Assembly (NCBI RefSeq): GCF_031453555.1 | Contig: NZ_JAVIZM010000001.1 | Span: forward strand, 2,425,001-2,489,000 | DNA length: 64,000 nt | From: Bacillus sp. SLBN-46 | Lineage (GTDB): Bacteria > Bacillota > Bacilli > Bacillales > Cytobacillaceae | Direction of reading: 5' to 3' | Shown: piece by piece, positions 34,760 to 44,192 of the stretch | Position numbering within the stretch: position 1 is the first letter of the stretch | Layout: each line of letters begins with the position of its first letter | Program-made: the position numbers and the translations under genes | The notes under the pieces: model-generated | Told to the model about the DNA's origin: nothing | The model's input: the letters and a program-made list of their open reading frames with translations, nothing else | The model's database searches: none

Positions 34760-34812
34760 CTTGATATAGTCGAAGAACCTCTTGAATATGATTTTTGAGA
34801 GGGGGGAAAGCG

Positions 34813-35635
34813 ATGACTACAATTAGTGTGTGGGAAGAGCATTTTTTTTGGTTGGAGATATTACAGGATCATGCGATTTTTGTTCGTGATCATTTGTCAG
34901 TGGAAGAACAAAAGGAAATCTCAATTGCTGAAAGATTTATACAATCATTTGGGATTGTACTTAATAATCTTAGACAACTTCATCCTGGGATTGAATTTTC
35001 GTCTGAAGAACAAATTGCATTGGCAAAGCAAGCATATTCAGTAGCATATGAATATTACCGATTTGAAGGCCATTTGCAAAATCTAAGAATCCAAAATCAA
35101 ATTAACCTAAACTTGTCTCCAACATATTTAAATGGGACATTGAATGAAAATCAAGAATATTTACGTTTATTGTCATACTTAGTAAATGGTCAAATTCCGG
35201 AGCCGCTAAGGCTTGACCAGCTCTTAGATTTATGGCTGGAGGATCAGTTAGGGCATATCATTTTATTAAGGAATGTACTAGATCCTATTGAAATAGCAAT
35301 AGAAAGAAAATCAGAGGCATTCGCACAGAAGTTCCAAATGTTTATCTTGCAAAATCACCATATAAAAGGCTATTTACGATTTACCGAACAGGGTTTCCCA
35401 CGACAAAAAGAACTTGCATTAGAGGTGGGAAAAGCTGTTATTGAAATGAAATTTATTTGTTAGGTCTTCCGTAGAAAAATACAAAGGGGAAAGAATATTA
35501 AATAAAACTACTTTACGGTTTATTGAACATCACTTTCCTGAAACTTGTTATTTTATAAAAAAACTGGCGGATTTTGCCCCAGAACTTCATTCAGAGGGTT
35601 CTCAGTGTTCGTTAAGAAAACCATCGTTTATTTAA
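34813..35635 (+). pseudogene. DUF2935 protein gene with a frameshift
   Basis: The ATG at 34813 follows GAGGGGGGAAAG and opens a frame recognisable as DUF2935 (EEHFFWLEILQDHAIFVRDH, then a second copy around WLEDQLGHIILLRN). The frame stops at 35463. The family's C-terminal part continues in the next frame as RFIEHHFPETCYFIKKLADF to the TAA at 35633-35635. The two frames can only join between 35450 and 35463; loss of one T from TTT there gives a continuous product of 273 residues, the usual length. Function of DUF2935 is not established. It is a recent frameshift or a sequencing error. Confidence 0.82.
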
Positions 35636-35644
35636 AAGAATTGG

Positions 35645-35676
35645 AAAAATGCACTTGAAAATGGTGCATTTTTTTG
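35645..35676 (+). terminator. Terminator after the DUF2935 gene
   Basis: AAAAATGCAC (35645-35654) pairs with GTGCATTTTT, followed by more T residues. Confidence 0.8.
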
Positions 35677-35796
35677 CTATTGAATCTATTAAAAAGATCG
35701 ATTGATAAAATCTTGTAAACTGCCCGACATCTCTATGTAACCAAATATTATTATAATAGTGTAAACGTTATGTAGACTTAGAAGGCAGGTGTTAAT

Positions 35797-36144
35797 ATGG
35801 AAGAGACCCTAGCAAAATCATATTTGCAAAAGTCACTGGACGAATGGAAGGATGATATCTCATTAGTCTTAAATGAGATTGCTAATGAATATGATGAAGT
35901 AGCGCAGGAACTGAAGGTTTATTCATATAAATATGGAATTACGAAGCAAGTAATACAATCAACGGTTAATGAAGAAATAATAGAAAATATTCGTCAAATG
36001 TACCATAAACCATTTGAGGAAAGTTATAATCAGCTGAAGGAATACATAAAAGATTTAGAGGAAAAAAGAAGAGTTTTTCAAATGTTTATTCAAAAAATTG
36101 AAGAAGTAACAAGAAAAGAAACAGCTAAAATTACTACATTTTAA
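35797..36144 (+). CDS. Helical protein of 115 residues, unknown function
   Basis: An ATG preceded by AAGGCAGGTGTTAAT starts a 115-residue, mostly alpha-helical and charged protein with no Cys, signal peptide or membrane segment. Heptad-like spacing (LVLNEIANEYDEVAQEL and YNQLKEYIKDLEEKRR) suggests a coiled coil or helical bundle. It stands alone between two terminators. I do not recognise a family. Confidence 0.7.
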   Translation: MEETLAKSYLQKSLDEWKDDISLVLNEIANEYDEVAQELKVYSYKYGITKQVIQSTVNEEIIENIRQMYHKPFEESYNQLKEYIKDLEEKRRVFQMFIQKIEEVTRKETAKITTF

Positions 36145-36160
36145 TTAAAGAGTAAAATAA

Positions 36161-36192
36161 AAAAAGTCGCCAACCATTTGGCGGCTTTTTTT
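36161..36192 (+). terminator. Terminator after the 115-residue gene
   Basis: AAAAAGTCGCCAA pairs with TTGGCGGCTTTTT around a four-base loop, one G-U pair. Confidence 0.87.
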
Positions 36193-36259
36193 ATGAACAA
36201 GTGGTTTAGTGTCATGCATATATTGAATAACAGAATTTTTTTTGTGAGGTGTGAAACAA

Positions 36260-37762
36260 ATGATCACAGCATCTATTGGAAGTAAAACCTACAGAATACC
36301 TGATAACCTCGAAAAATATTTTCAAAGATTTCGCTCGCATGTAATAGGGATGGATCAGGAGTTTGATGCTCCTTACGAAAAAAAGAAAATCATCTATGCA
36401 GATTGGACCGCAAGTGGAAGACTTTATCGTCCCATTGAGCAGAAAATCTCGGAGATTTTTGGACCTTTTATGGCAAATACACATACTGAATCAAACATTA
36501 CCAGTTTGATGATGACTGGAATCTATAAGCATTCAAGGAAAATCATAAAGGAACATGTAAATGGGGATCAGCATGATGCGGTTATCCTGGATGGCTTTGG
36601 GATGACCTCGGTAATTAACAAACTACAGCGGTTGTTAGGTATTAGAGTTCATGAGAAATGGAAGAATCGGTTGAACCTAACCGAAAAAGAGAGACCAATT
36701 ATTTTTCTAACCCATATGGAACATCATTCAAATCAAACATCCTGGCTTGAAACGGTTGGAGACGTGGTTATTTTAAATCCCGATAAAGATGGCGGGGTGA
36801 ATGTTCAACAGCTCGAACAACTTCTTTATCAGTATAAGGACAGACCGCTGAAAATCGGATCATTTACGTCATGCTCCAATGTCACGGGGATACAAACCCC
36901 ATATCATCAATTAGCCAAAATCATGCATCAGCATGGGGGCGTTTGTTTCGTGGATTTTGCTGCTTCTGCACCATATGTAACGATTGATATGCATCCCAAG
37001 GATCCATTAGAGAAGCTCGACGCGGTCTTTTTCTCTCCCCATAAATTTTTAGGGGGACCTGGAACAAGTGGGGTATTAGTATTTGATACAAGATTATATT
37101 TCAATCATGTTCCAGATCACCCAGGAGGCGGAACGGTAACCTGGACGAATCCATGGGGGAAGCACCAGTATTATAAGGATATCGAACTCCGTGAGGACGG
37201 AGGGACTCCTGGAATATTACAAGCAATCCGAACGGCCCTATGTATTAACTTGAAAAATCAAATGGGGATAACCAATATACTCAAAAGAGAAAAAGAGCAG
37301 CTTGATATTTTATTGCCTCAATTAGCAGTAATCCCTGGACTACATGTTTTAGATGGTCATATAACAAACCGTTTGGGGATTGTTTCATTTTACATGGAGA
37401 ATATACATTACAATTTAATGGTTCGCCTACTAAACGATCGCTATGGAATCCAAGTACGGGGCGGATGCTCTTGTGCAGGAACCTATGGTCATTATCTATT
37501 TGAAATTGATCAAGAGTCCTCAAAGGAGATTACTGAAAAAATAAATCTTGGAGATTTATCTGGTAAACCCGGTTGGGTGCGCTTTTCCTTACATCCTATT
37601 ATGACAAATGATGAAATTATTATGTTTGTAGAAGCTGTGAAGGAAATTACAATAAACATAACTGAATGGAAAAAAGACTATATTTATGACTCGACTAGCA
37701 ATGATTACTTCTTTGTTAACCACAAGAGGGAAGATATGGGGAATTTCTTTCGAATGGAATAA
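36260..37762 (+). CDS. PLP-dependent aminotransferase class V-fold protein (cysteine desulfurase-like)
   Basis: A 500-residue fold-type I PLP enzyme related to cysteine desulfurases. The PLP lysine is in FFSPHKFLGGPGTSGVL; CFVDFAASAPYVTIDMHPKD supplies the cofactor Asp, and HMEHHSNQTSWLE the stacking His. A C-terminal cysteine motif, VRGGCSCAGTYGHYL, sits where the desulfurase nucleophile loop would be. It is about 100 residues longer than SufS or NifS. The ATG at 36260 follows GTGAGGTG. Desulfurase, selenocysteine lyase or another beta-elimination activity is possible. Its neighbour downstream handles persulfide sulfur, which may be a functional link but is separated by a terminator. Confidence 0.8.
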   Translation: MITASIGSKTYRIPDNLEKYFQRFRSHVIGMDQEFDAPYEKKKIIYADWTASGRLYRPIEQKISEIFGPFMANTHTESNITSLMMTGIYKHSRKIIKEHVNGDQHDAVILDGFGMTSVINKLQRLLGIRVHEKWKNRLNLTEKERPIIFLTHMEHHSNQTSWLETVGDVVILNPDKDGGVNVQQLEQLLYQYKDRPLKIGSFTSCSNVTGIQTPYHQLAKIMHQHGGVCFVDFAASAPYVTIDMHPKDPLEKLDAVFFSPHKFLGGPGTSGVLVFDTRLYFNHVPDHPGGGTVTWTNPWGKHQYYKDIELREDGGTPGILQAIRTALCINLKNQMGITNILKREKEQLDILLPQLAVIPGLHVLDGHITNRLGIVSFYMENIHYNLMVRLLNDRYGIQVRGGCSCAGTYGHYLFEIDQESSKEITEKINLGDLSGKPGWVRFSLHPIMTNDEIIMFVEAVKEITINITEWKKDYIYDSTSNDYFFVNHKREDMGNFFRME

Positions 37763-37768
37763 CTTGTT

Positions 37769-37797
37769 AAAAAATGGTCAATATTTGACCATTTTTT
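37769..37797. terminator. Terminator after the class V-fold gene
   Basis: AAAAAATGGTCAA and TTGACCATTTTTT form a perfect 13-base stem with a TAT loop. Confidence 0.88.
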
Positions 37798-37808
37798 GAA
37801 CCTTTACC

Positions 37809-37824
37809 TATACCCCTATACGTA
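37809..37824 (+). promoter_or_regulatory. Candidate CstR/CsoR-type operator
   Basis: TATACCCCTATACGTA lies about 70 bases upstream of the persulfide oxidoreductase gene. CsoR-family repressors bind AT-flanked C-tract/G-tract sites, and one half (TATACCCC) is clear; the G-tract half is degenerate. A CstR-type protein is encoded at the end of the same transcript. Weak prediction. Confidence 0.35.
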
Positions 37825-37892
37825 ATGAAAGTTTGTGCTATACTTCACATATAGTATTAATTAACTATTCATTTGAAAGAAGGTAATCATAG

Positions 37893-40361
37893 ATGTCTAA
37901 GAAAATTGTTATAGTTGGTGGGGTAGCAGGGGGAGCAACAACAGCAGCAAGATTGAGAAGATTAGATGAGCAAGCTGAAATCGTCATGTTTGAAAGAGGG
38001 GAATACATTTCCTTTGCAAACTGCGGTTTGCCTTACTATATTGGTGGAACGATTTCAGAAAGAGAAAAGCTGTTAGTTCAAACTGTAGAGGGTATGTCCA
38101 AAAAATTCCAACTAGATATTCGTAACTTAAGCGAAGTAACAAAAATTAATCGAGAAAGAAAGACAGTAGAGGTAAAACATGTAAGGACGGGTGAAACATA
38201 CGAAGAATCGTATGACGTGCTTGTTTTATCACCAGGTGCAAGTCCTATTAAACCACCAATTACAGGAATTGAGACAGCTGAATCTCTGTTTACTTTAAGA
38301 AATATTCCAGATACAGATAAAATTAAGTCGTATGTTGATACAAACAAACCGAAGAAAGCTACAGTTGTCGGTGGAGGATTCATCGGAATTGAAATGGCAG
38401 AGAACCTATGGGATTTAGGGATAGAAGTAACTTTAATTGAAATGTCTAACCAAATTATGGCCCCAATTGATTTTGAAATGGCTACTATTTTACATGGTCA
38501 CCTTCGTGAAAAAGGAGTGAAATTAATCCTTGAAGATGGTGTAGAAGCATTTGAACAAAATGGTAAAGTCGTAAAGTTAACAAGTGGTCAAAAAATGGAT
38601 ACGGACATGATTATCCTAGCTATAGGTGTTAAACCAGAAAACCAGTTAGCGGTTGGCGCGGGTCTAAAAGTAGGAGGTCGCGGTGGGATTCAGGTAAATG
38701 AATACCTTCAAACAGAAGATCCAAGTATATATGCAATTGGGGATGCCATTGAAGTGAAGGATTATATCAATGGTCAACCAACTCAAATTCCATTAGCATG
38801 GCCAGCTAACCGCCAGGGAAGAATTGTAGCAGATCATATCAATGGAATTGCAGCACGTTACAAAGGAACACTGGGAACATCCATCGCAAAGGTCTTTGAT
38901 ATGACCGTTGCCGCTACAGGAAATAACGAAAAGACGTTAAAACGCTTAGGAATTCCATACGAGGTTGTACACGTACACCCAGGTTCACATGCTGGCTATT
39001 ACCCAGGAGCTTTTCCAATCGCACTGAAGTTGATTTTTGAAAAAGAAACTGGAAAAATATTTGGTGCACAAGCTGTTTCCTATGATGGGGCAGACAAGAG
39101 GATTGATGTGATTGCAACAGCCATTAAAGGCGGGTTAACGATATTTGATTTGCCAGACCTAGAACTTGCTTACGCACCACCATTTTCATCAGCGAAAGAT
39201 CCAGTTAATATGGCTGGCTATGCAGCAAGCAATATTGCGGAAGGTAGAGTCGAAACTGTGCAATGGCATGAAATCGATGAAATTGTACAAAACGGCGGTT
39301 TATTGATCGATGTTCGAGAGCCGATTGAAAGAGAAATGGGTTATATAGAAGGTTCCATTAATATCCCTCTAGGAGAATTAAGGGATCGATTAGAAGAATT
39401 GCCTAAGAATCAAACCATCTATTTAACCTGCCAGGTGGGTCTACGCGGTTATTTAGGTGCACGTATCCTCTCACAAAATGGATTTAAAGTAAAGAATCTT
39501 GACGGCGGATTTAAGACTTATTCAAGTGTGTTTGATAAAAAGCAAAAAAATAATGAGGTCAAAATCAATGATTCTGGCATGATCGAGGGGATAAAAGTGA
39601 ATAAGACCAATGTTGAACCTGTTGATACTATATTAATTGATGCCTGTGGTTTACAATGCCCTGGACCAATCATGAAGGTATACCAAGCAATTGATGGTAT
39701 GAATGATGGTGAGATTTTGGAAGTTCATGCTACTGACCCTGGGTTTGCAAAAGATATTCAATCTTGGTCAAGTAAAACAGGAAATACATTGTTAAATAGT
39801 AAGTATGAGGATAAAAAATTTAAAGCCTATATTCAAAAAGGTTCAAAGGAAGCGGAGATTAATATTCAGGGAGCGGCTATGCCAGCAACAAAAGATGGAA
39901 CAACAATGGTTGTATTTAGTGGTGATCTTGATAAAACGATTGCATCCTTTATTATTGCTTGCGGTGCTGCTGCTATGGGGAAAAAAGTGACCATGTTCTT
40001 TACCTTCTGGGGCTTAAATGTTCTGCGACGTAAAGATGCACCTCCTGTACAAAAAGATTTAGTAGAGAAAATGTTTGGTATGATGATGCCAAAGGGTGCT
40101 AGCGAGCTTCCTCTTTCTAAAATGAATATGGGGGGGATGGGTGCCAAAATGATTAACCATGCAATGGAAAGAAAGAATGTTGATAGCTTAGCAACTTTAA
40201 TGAAAAATGCAATGGACGCAGGGGTTAAACTTGTAGCTTGCTCTATGTCAATGGACATTATGGGGATTAAACAAGAAGAATTAATCGACGGCGTTGATAT
40301 TGGAGGGGTAGCTTCCTACCTTGGTGATGCCGAGGATTCTGGATTGAATTTGTTTATTTAA
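37893..40361 (+). CDS. CoA-disulfide reductase-like flavoprotein fused to rhodanese, TusA and DsrE2 domains
   Basis: An 822-residue four-module protein for sulfane-sulfur metabolism. Residues 1-450 are an FAD/NAD(P)H disulfide or persulfide reductase of the CoADR type, with IVIVGGVAGGATTAARLRRL and the active Cys44 in SFANCGLPYY. Residues about 456-540 are a rhodanese domain (active loop CQVGLRG). Residues about 575-650 are a TusA domain (CGLQCPGP). Residues about 665-822 are a DsrE2 domain (VFSGDLDKTIASFIIACGAA, Cys in VACSMSMD). Such fusions move sulfur between carriers and reduce CoA or bacillithiol persulfides. The ATG follows GAAAGAAGG. The CstR-type sensor gene follows 64 bases later. 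Confidence 0.9.
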   Translation: MSKKIVIVGGVAGGATTAARLRRLDEQAEIVMFERGEYISFANCGLPYYIGGTISEREKLLVQTVEGMSKKFQLDIRNLSEVTKINRERKTVEVKHVRTGETYEESYDVLVLSPGASPIKPPITGIETAESLFTLRNIPDTDKIKSYVDTNKPKKATVVGGGFIGIEMAENLWDLGIEVTLIEMSNQIMAPIDFEMATILHGHLREKGVKLILEDGVEAFEQNGKVVKLTSGQKMDTDMIILAIGVKPENQLAVGAGLKVGGRGGIQVNEYLQTEDPSIYAIGDAIEVKDYINGQPTQIPLAWPANRQGRIVADHINGIAARYKGTLGTSIAKVFDMTVAATGNNEKTLKRLGIPYEVVHVHPGSHAGYYPGAFPIALKLIFEKETGKIFGAQAVSYDGADKRIDVIATAIKGGLTIFDLPDLELAYAPPFSSAKDPVNMAGYAASNIAEGRVETVQWHEIDEIVQNGGLLIDVREPIEREMGYIEGSINIPLGELRDRLEELPKNQTIYLTCQVGLRGYLGARILSQNGFKVKNLDGGFKTYSSVFDKKQKNNEVKINDSGMIEGIKVNKTNVEPVDTILIDACGLQCPGPIMKVYQAIDGMNDGEILEVHATDPGFAKDIQSWSSKTGNTLLNSKYEDKKFKAYIQKGSKEAEINIQGAAMPATKDGTTMVVFSGDLDKTIASFIIACGAAAMGKKVTMFFTFWGLNVLRRKDAPPVQKDLVEKMFGMMMPKGASELPLSKMNMGGMGAKMINHAMERKNVDSLATLMKNAMDAGVKLVACSMSMDIMGIKQEELIDGVDIGGVASYLGDAEDSGLNLFI

Positions 40362-40424
40362 TTAGTATTTCGATAGACTTCTGTGGGATTATCGCTTAAA
40401 ATCTATACAACAGAGGTGAGTATA

Positions 40425-40688
40425 TTGATCTACGATGATAAGGCAATTAATCGTTTGAAACGGGCTGAAGGACAAATAAAAGGCATCTTGAGAATGATAG
40501 AGGAAGGTAAGGAATGTAAAGAAGTGATTACCCAGCTATCTGCTGCAAGATCTGCGATTGACAGGACAATTGCTGTTATTGTAAGTTCTAATCTCGAACA
40601 TTGCATTCGTGAGTCCATGGAAGCCGGCAATGAAGATTCTTCAAAGCTTGTTGAAGAGGCAGTTAATATGCTAGTGAAGAGTAGGTAA
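40425..40688 (+). CDS. cstR: CsoR-family persulfide sensor, CstR-type
   Basis: An 87-residue DUF156 regulator (RLKRAEGQIKGILRMIEEGK). Cysteines fall at residues 31 and 60, the positions of the CstR pair that forms di- to tetrasulfide bridges. The His that completes the Cu(I) site of CsoR is replaced by Asn56, arguing against copper sensing and for persulfide sensing. The start is a TTG at 40425 after AGAGGTGAG. It directly follows the multidomain persulfide oxidoreductase, its likely target by autoregulation. Confidence 0.85.
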   Translation: MIYDDKAINRLKRAEGQIKGILRMIEEGKECKEVITQLSAARSAIDRTIAVIVSSNLEHCIRESMEAGNEDSSKLVEEAVNMLVKSR

Positions 40689-40696
40689 GTAGGAAA

Positions 40697-40724
40697 GCGT
40701 CTATCATTTGATAGGCGTTTTTCT
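40697..40724 (+). terminator. Terminator after cstR
   Basis: GCGTCTATCA pairs with TGATAGGCGT (one mismatch or bulge), followed by T residues. Confidence 0.8.
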
Positions 40725-40790
40725 TTTAAAACAAAGCAGGCAACCAGCAACTGTCATGGGCATATGCTATCAAAAGAAAGGTGGGATAGC

Positions 40791-41279
40791 ATGATCCATA
40801 TTGTTAACCCCGGTGAAACGTTGAGTATTATTTCAGCTAATTACCGAGTAAGTCTCCGCCGCCTTTATGCTGCGAATCCAGGGGTGGGGCATTTGCAGGT
40901 GGGGCAGCATATCCAGATTCCTGGTTTGCCAGAGCCAAGCAGCATTCTCTATTCCATTCAAATATCTGTTGGGAAACAAAGACTTACATTATTCAACAAT
41001 GGAAGGCTTGTTAAAATTTTCCCCATTGCCGTTGGGAAAATGCTAACACAAACCCCAAAGGGTGATTACGTAATTGTTAATCGCCAGTATAATCCAGGAG
41101 GGCCATTCGGAGTATTATGGATGTCATTATCCAAACAGGGGTACGGGATTCACGGAACCAACGATCCAAGTTCCATTGGAAAAGCTGTTTCACATGGCTG
41201 CGTAAGAATGTATAACCGAGATGTGATGCAACTCGCTGAAATGGTCCCCAATGGTACGCGGGTTATGATTCGTCCATAA
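40791..41279 (+). CDS. ykuD: LysM plus L,D-transpeptidase (YkuD)
   Basis: A 162-residue protein with an N-terminal LysM domain ([20 protein letters not shown] to HIQIPGL, about 3-47) and a YkuD catalytic domain. The active-site motif is [20 protein letters not shown], with His and nucleophilic Cys. The enzyme forms 3-3 cross-links in peptidoglycan; in Bacillus subtilis YkuD is a spore or late-growth wall protein. Length matches YkuD (about 164). No clear signal peptide is present, as in YkuD. The ATG at 40791 follows AAAGGTGGG. Confidence 0.9.
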   Translation: MIHIVNPGETLSIISANYRVSLRRLYAANPGVGHLQVGQHIQIPGLPEPSSILYSIQISVGKQRLTLFNNGRLVKIFPIAVGKMLTQTPKGDYVIVNRQYNPGGPFGVLWMSLSKQGYGIHGTNDPSSIGKAVSHGCVRMYNRDVMQLAEMVPNGTRVMIRP

Positions 41280-41285
41280 GATAAG

Positions 41286-41310
41286 ACGGCTGAATATAAT
41301 CAGCCGTTTT
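41286..41310 (+). terminator. Terminator after ykuD
   Basis: ACGGCTGA (41286-41293) pairs with TCAGCCGT (41300-41307), followed by T residues. Confidence 0.82.
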
Positions 41311-41364
41311 AATTATCAGCAACAGTGAGTGATGATAAAGAAAAGATCTTTTTGTTAAAATTAC

Positions 41365-41400
41365 AAAAAAGTCCCACCTTCGAAAGTAAAAAGGTGGGAT
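41365..41400 (-). terminator. Terminator of the inhA-like gene
   Basis: ATCCCACCTT and AAGGTGGGAC on the minus strand pair around a ten-base loop and are followed by T residues (A run at 41365-41370). Confidence 0.83.
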
Positions 41401-41409
41401 ACGAACTGT

Positions 41410-43782
41410 TTATTTAGAAATCTCAATCAAGCCGACTGATTTATCCTTAGATTGGGCTTTAACTTTAATCTTAATTCCGTAGCTACTAATATTTCGACCA
41501 GCATCAGGCATAAAATCATTTTTATAAGAATTAGTATCATCAAAAAGTGATATAGCAGGATGACTTGGTGCAAATAATTTTTGCGTTGGATAGTCTAAAT
41601 TTAATACTGATGTAGGATTTAAGCCGAATGCTGCATCAGCAATATGGTAACGAGTGCTTGCTTCCACACCAGTGCTCCATACTAGGTCTTTTTCAAGGTG
41701 TGCATCCACTACCCCGAGGAATCCATCACCAGGGTGAATACCAGTCCAGTTGTCAGTATAGCTACCATCAACATACCAAACAACTAGACCTCCATCGTAA
41801 CTCATTATGGAGTTTCCACGTTTTATGTGGGCAAGACCTTCATCTACACCTTTTTGATTTCGCCATTCAAGAAGGTAATAATGATCAGCATATACATTAC
41901 CATCGAACTTATTAAAGCCGTTATGAGTAAAAGGAGTAGTAGCGCCTTCGCCCCCTTCATTTAATATTATTGAACCATCAGCAGTTACTTTTACATTATC
42001 AACGAAGAAACCAGTGTCGTTGTATCCCCAGTCAGTAATATAACGGAACTTCAATTGAATCTTTTTACCTGCATATGCAGATAAATCAAAGGATTGTTTT
42101 GTCCAACCGTTAGAGTCACCTGTGAAACCTGGTAGGTTTGCAGGAATAGTTGGGTATACGCCACTAACAGTATCAGATCTCGTATTACTATTTTCTAGAG
42201 ATTTCCAAGTGGTGCCATTATCCTCTGAAACTTGAACAAATGCGAAATCCCATTGTTCTTCGATTTTATACCAAGCATCAAAATCAAGTGTTGCAGAAGA
42301 CTTGCCTGACAAATCAACAGAAGTTACCATGTTATTGTCAGATTCATCACCAGTACCGCCCCAGAATGAGTAGTTGCCTTCAAATGGCGGTAATAAAGGC
42401 TTTTTCTTTTGTGGCAGGTTTATTCGGATAGCCTGGTTATTTTTGCCTAGTGGTGAATTTGCTTGGTCAAGCAAGAATTGTGTTCCTTTGGATGTCAAAT
42501 CCTTTAGGTTTACTTCAGTTGGGTTAGTCCATTTTCCGCCAAGCGTTGATTGGAAGTAAGATTTAGCAAATGGAGAAAATCCTGTTGGTTCAGCACCTGG
42601 GATTTTACCTGCCCAAGAACCGCTTGCCATAATTGACCAGTAACCTATTGCCTCACCAGTGCCAGAATATTGAGTATCATATTCATCTGGAAGACCTAAG
42701 TCATGTCCATATTCGTGAGCGAATACTCCAGTTGCCCCGTCTTCAGGCATAACAGTATAGTCATAGAATCCTGGTAAACCTTTTCCAAGACCATCTGGAT
42801 CATAAAATACAGCTGAACGGTGAGACCAAATTGCTTTGTCACCAAGTGTTCCACCGCCGGCTTCTTGTCCCATACCAGAGTGGATAATTTGAAGATGATC
42901 AACTAAACCATCTGGTTCCCAAAAATTCCCGTTTCCATTTAAGTCATGAGGATCTTCTAAATCGTAGTCCTGAAGTGGAACACCTGCTGCTTTGGCTGCT
43001 AACAAAGTGTCTTTAACTAATTGTTTTGAACCGCCAGGAGTTACGTTATCATGACCTGTCTTACTATCTGTACCGTAATAAGCAGCAGTACCTGGTACTT
43101 TTAACCAACCATAGGCTTTACCCTCAATCGTGTAAGTACCACCTGATTGTTCTTCATAAAATTGCTTCTGAGAAACTTGGTTTTCTCCATTTGGTCCTTT
43201 AAATACGCCCGTATCTCCAAAAATCATATCCTCAAAATGTTCAGGTGTATAATCTGGATAGTAGTTGTCAGTTTCGTCTGGTTTAATATTGTTGTGCTCG
43301 AAATCGGAATATTCTACCATTAAAGTAAGTAGTTTCCCCTTTTTCTGAACTCCCGGTGTTATTCCTTCTTGTACTGGTTCCGGTCTTAATTGTCCATATT
43401 TGTTACCATCTCCATTTGTTAAACCATTACTACCTTCATTAAATTTCTTATGCTTTTTTGCTTCTGCAGCTTTTACTTTGGCAGCTAGAGGGTCAGTTTC
43501 TGTTATTTTATCTTGCTTCCCTTTGACCACTAAGTAATTATGTAAAGCTTTCTGTTTCTCAGCAGTAGAAGCATTTTGGGAAATCACACCACGTTTAATG
43601 AGGGACTCTAGCAATTTGTCTTCATTTACCACTGCTAAATCTAGTGAACCGTAAGAATGTGAAACTGCAGTTGGTTTTTTCAGGACATCACTGGAAGTAA
43701 TAGCGTAGTTGCCAGGAAAGCCGGCAAACAATGTTCCAGCTAGGACTGCAGTAGAAAGTCCTGTTTTTAATAGTTTCTTCAT
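41410..43782 (-). CDS. inhA: Immune inhibitor A (M6 family metalloprotease)
   Basis: A 790-residue secreted zinc protease. It has a signal peptide (MKKLLKTGLSTAVLAGTLFA), a propeptide to about residue 110, and the M6 catalytic domain with the zinc motif HEYGHDLGLPDEYD near residues 355-368 (H-E-x2-H-x2-G-x2-x-E). An MAM/jelly-roll-like region (GNYSFWGGTGDESDNN, SAYAGKKIQLKFRY) and a C-terminal domain follow, as in Bacillus InhA. Homologues degrade antibacterial peptides and matrix proteins. The ATG at 43782 follows AGGGGGAG; the longer open frame to 43845 lacks a site. Length agrees with family members of about 795. Confidence 0.92.
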   Translation of the reverse strand: MKKLLKTGLSTAVLAGTLFAGFPGNYAITSSDVLKKPTAVSHSYGSLDLAVVNEDKLLESLIKRGVISQNASTAEKQKALHNYLVVKGKQDKITETDPLAAKVKAAEAKKHKKFNEGSNGLTNGDGNKYGQLRPEPVQEGITPGVQKKGKLLTLMVEYSDFEHNNIKPDETDNYYPDYTPEHFEDMIFGDTGVFKGPNGENQVSQKQFYEEQSGGTYTIEGKAYGWLKVPGTAAYYGTDSKTGHDNVTPGGSKQLVKDTLLAAKAAGVPLQDYDLEDPHDLNGNGNFWEPDGLVDHLQIIHSGMGQEAGGGTLGDKAIWSHRSAVFYDPDGLGKGLPGFYDYTVMPEDGATGVFAHEYGHDLGLPDEYDTQYSGTGEAIGYWSIMASGSWAGKIPGAEPTGFSPFAKSYFQSTLGGKWTNPTEVNLKDLTSKGTQFLLDQANSPLGKNNQAIRINLPQKKKPLLPPFEGNYSFWGGTGDESDNNMVTSVDLSGKSSATLDFDAWYKIEEQWDFAFVQVSEDNGTTWKSLENSNTRSDTVSGVYPTIPANLPGFTGDSNGWTKQSFDLSAYAGKKIQLKFRYITDWGYNDTGFFVDNVKVTADGSIILNEGGEGATTPFTHNGFNKFDGNVYADHYYLLEWRNQKGVDEGLAHIKRGNSIMSYDGGLVVWYVDGSYTDNWTGIHPGDGFLGVVDAHLEKDLVWSTGVEASTRYHIADAAFGLNPTSVLNLDYPTQKLFAPSHPAISLFDDTNSYKNDFMPDAGRNISSYGIKIKVKAQSKDKSVGLIEISK

Positions 43783-44192
43783 AAAACTCCCCCTTAAAAT
43801 ATTTCCTTGCTTTTCAATAATATTTTGAAAATTAGGACAAGACAATAGGATTTTTTCCCTAACTTTCTGTAAATTCTAACAATTTATAGTTAAATTGACT
43901 CATTTATCGACGACAATTCCACTTTTTTTGCAAAAATTTAGCAAAACAAAAGGAACAAATCTTAATTAACAATAGTAAATGTGGATAAAATATTATTTAG
44001 ACGAGGACTGTAAAGCGTTACTCCGACAAAGGAAAGTGATTTACAAATTGTGTAAATTGTAAAAAGAAATATTATACAATTACCAATTTCTCCACTTCAC
44101 AAATCGACAATAGAAATCTAAAATAAAAATAGGAAATAGGAAAACTTAAGGATAAAATACATATAGGGTTCAGCACGAGGGGAGACTTTCTT
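43783..44192. other. 410-base intergenic region between divergent inhA and ATP-grasp genes
   Basis: Very AT-rich and without a credible ORF. It must hold the divergent promoters. The only organised element I find is the inverted repeat TTTACAA (44040-44046) / TTGTAAA (44057-44063), about 130 bases before the ATP-grasp start and 260 before inhA. It could be an operator for a transition-state regulator, but I cannot assign one. Confidence 0.4.
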
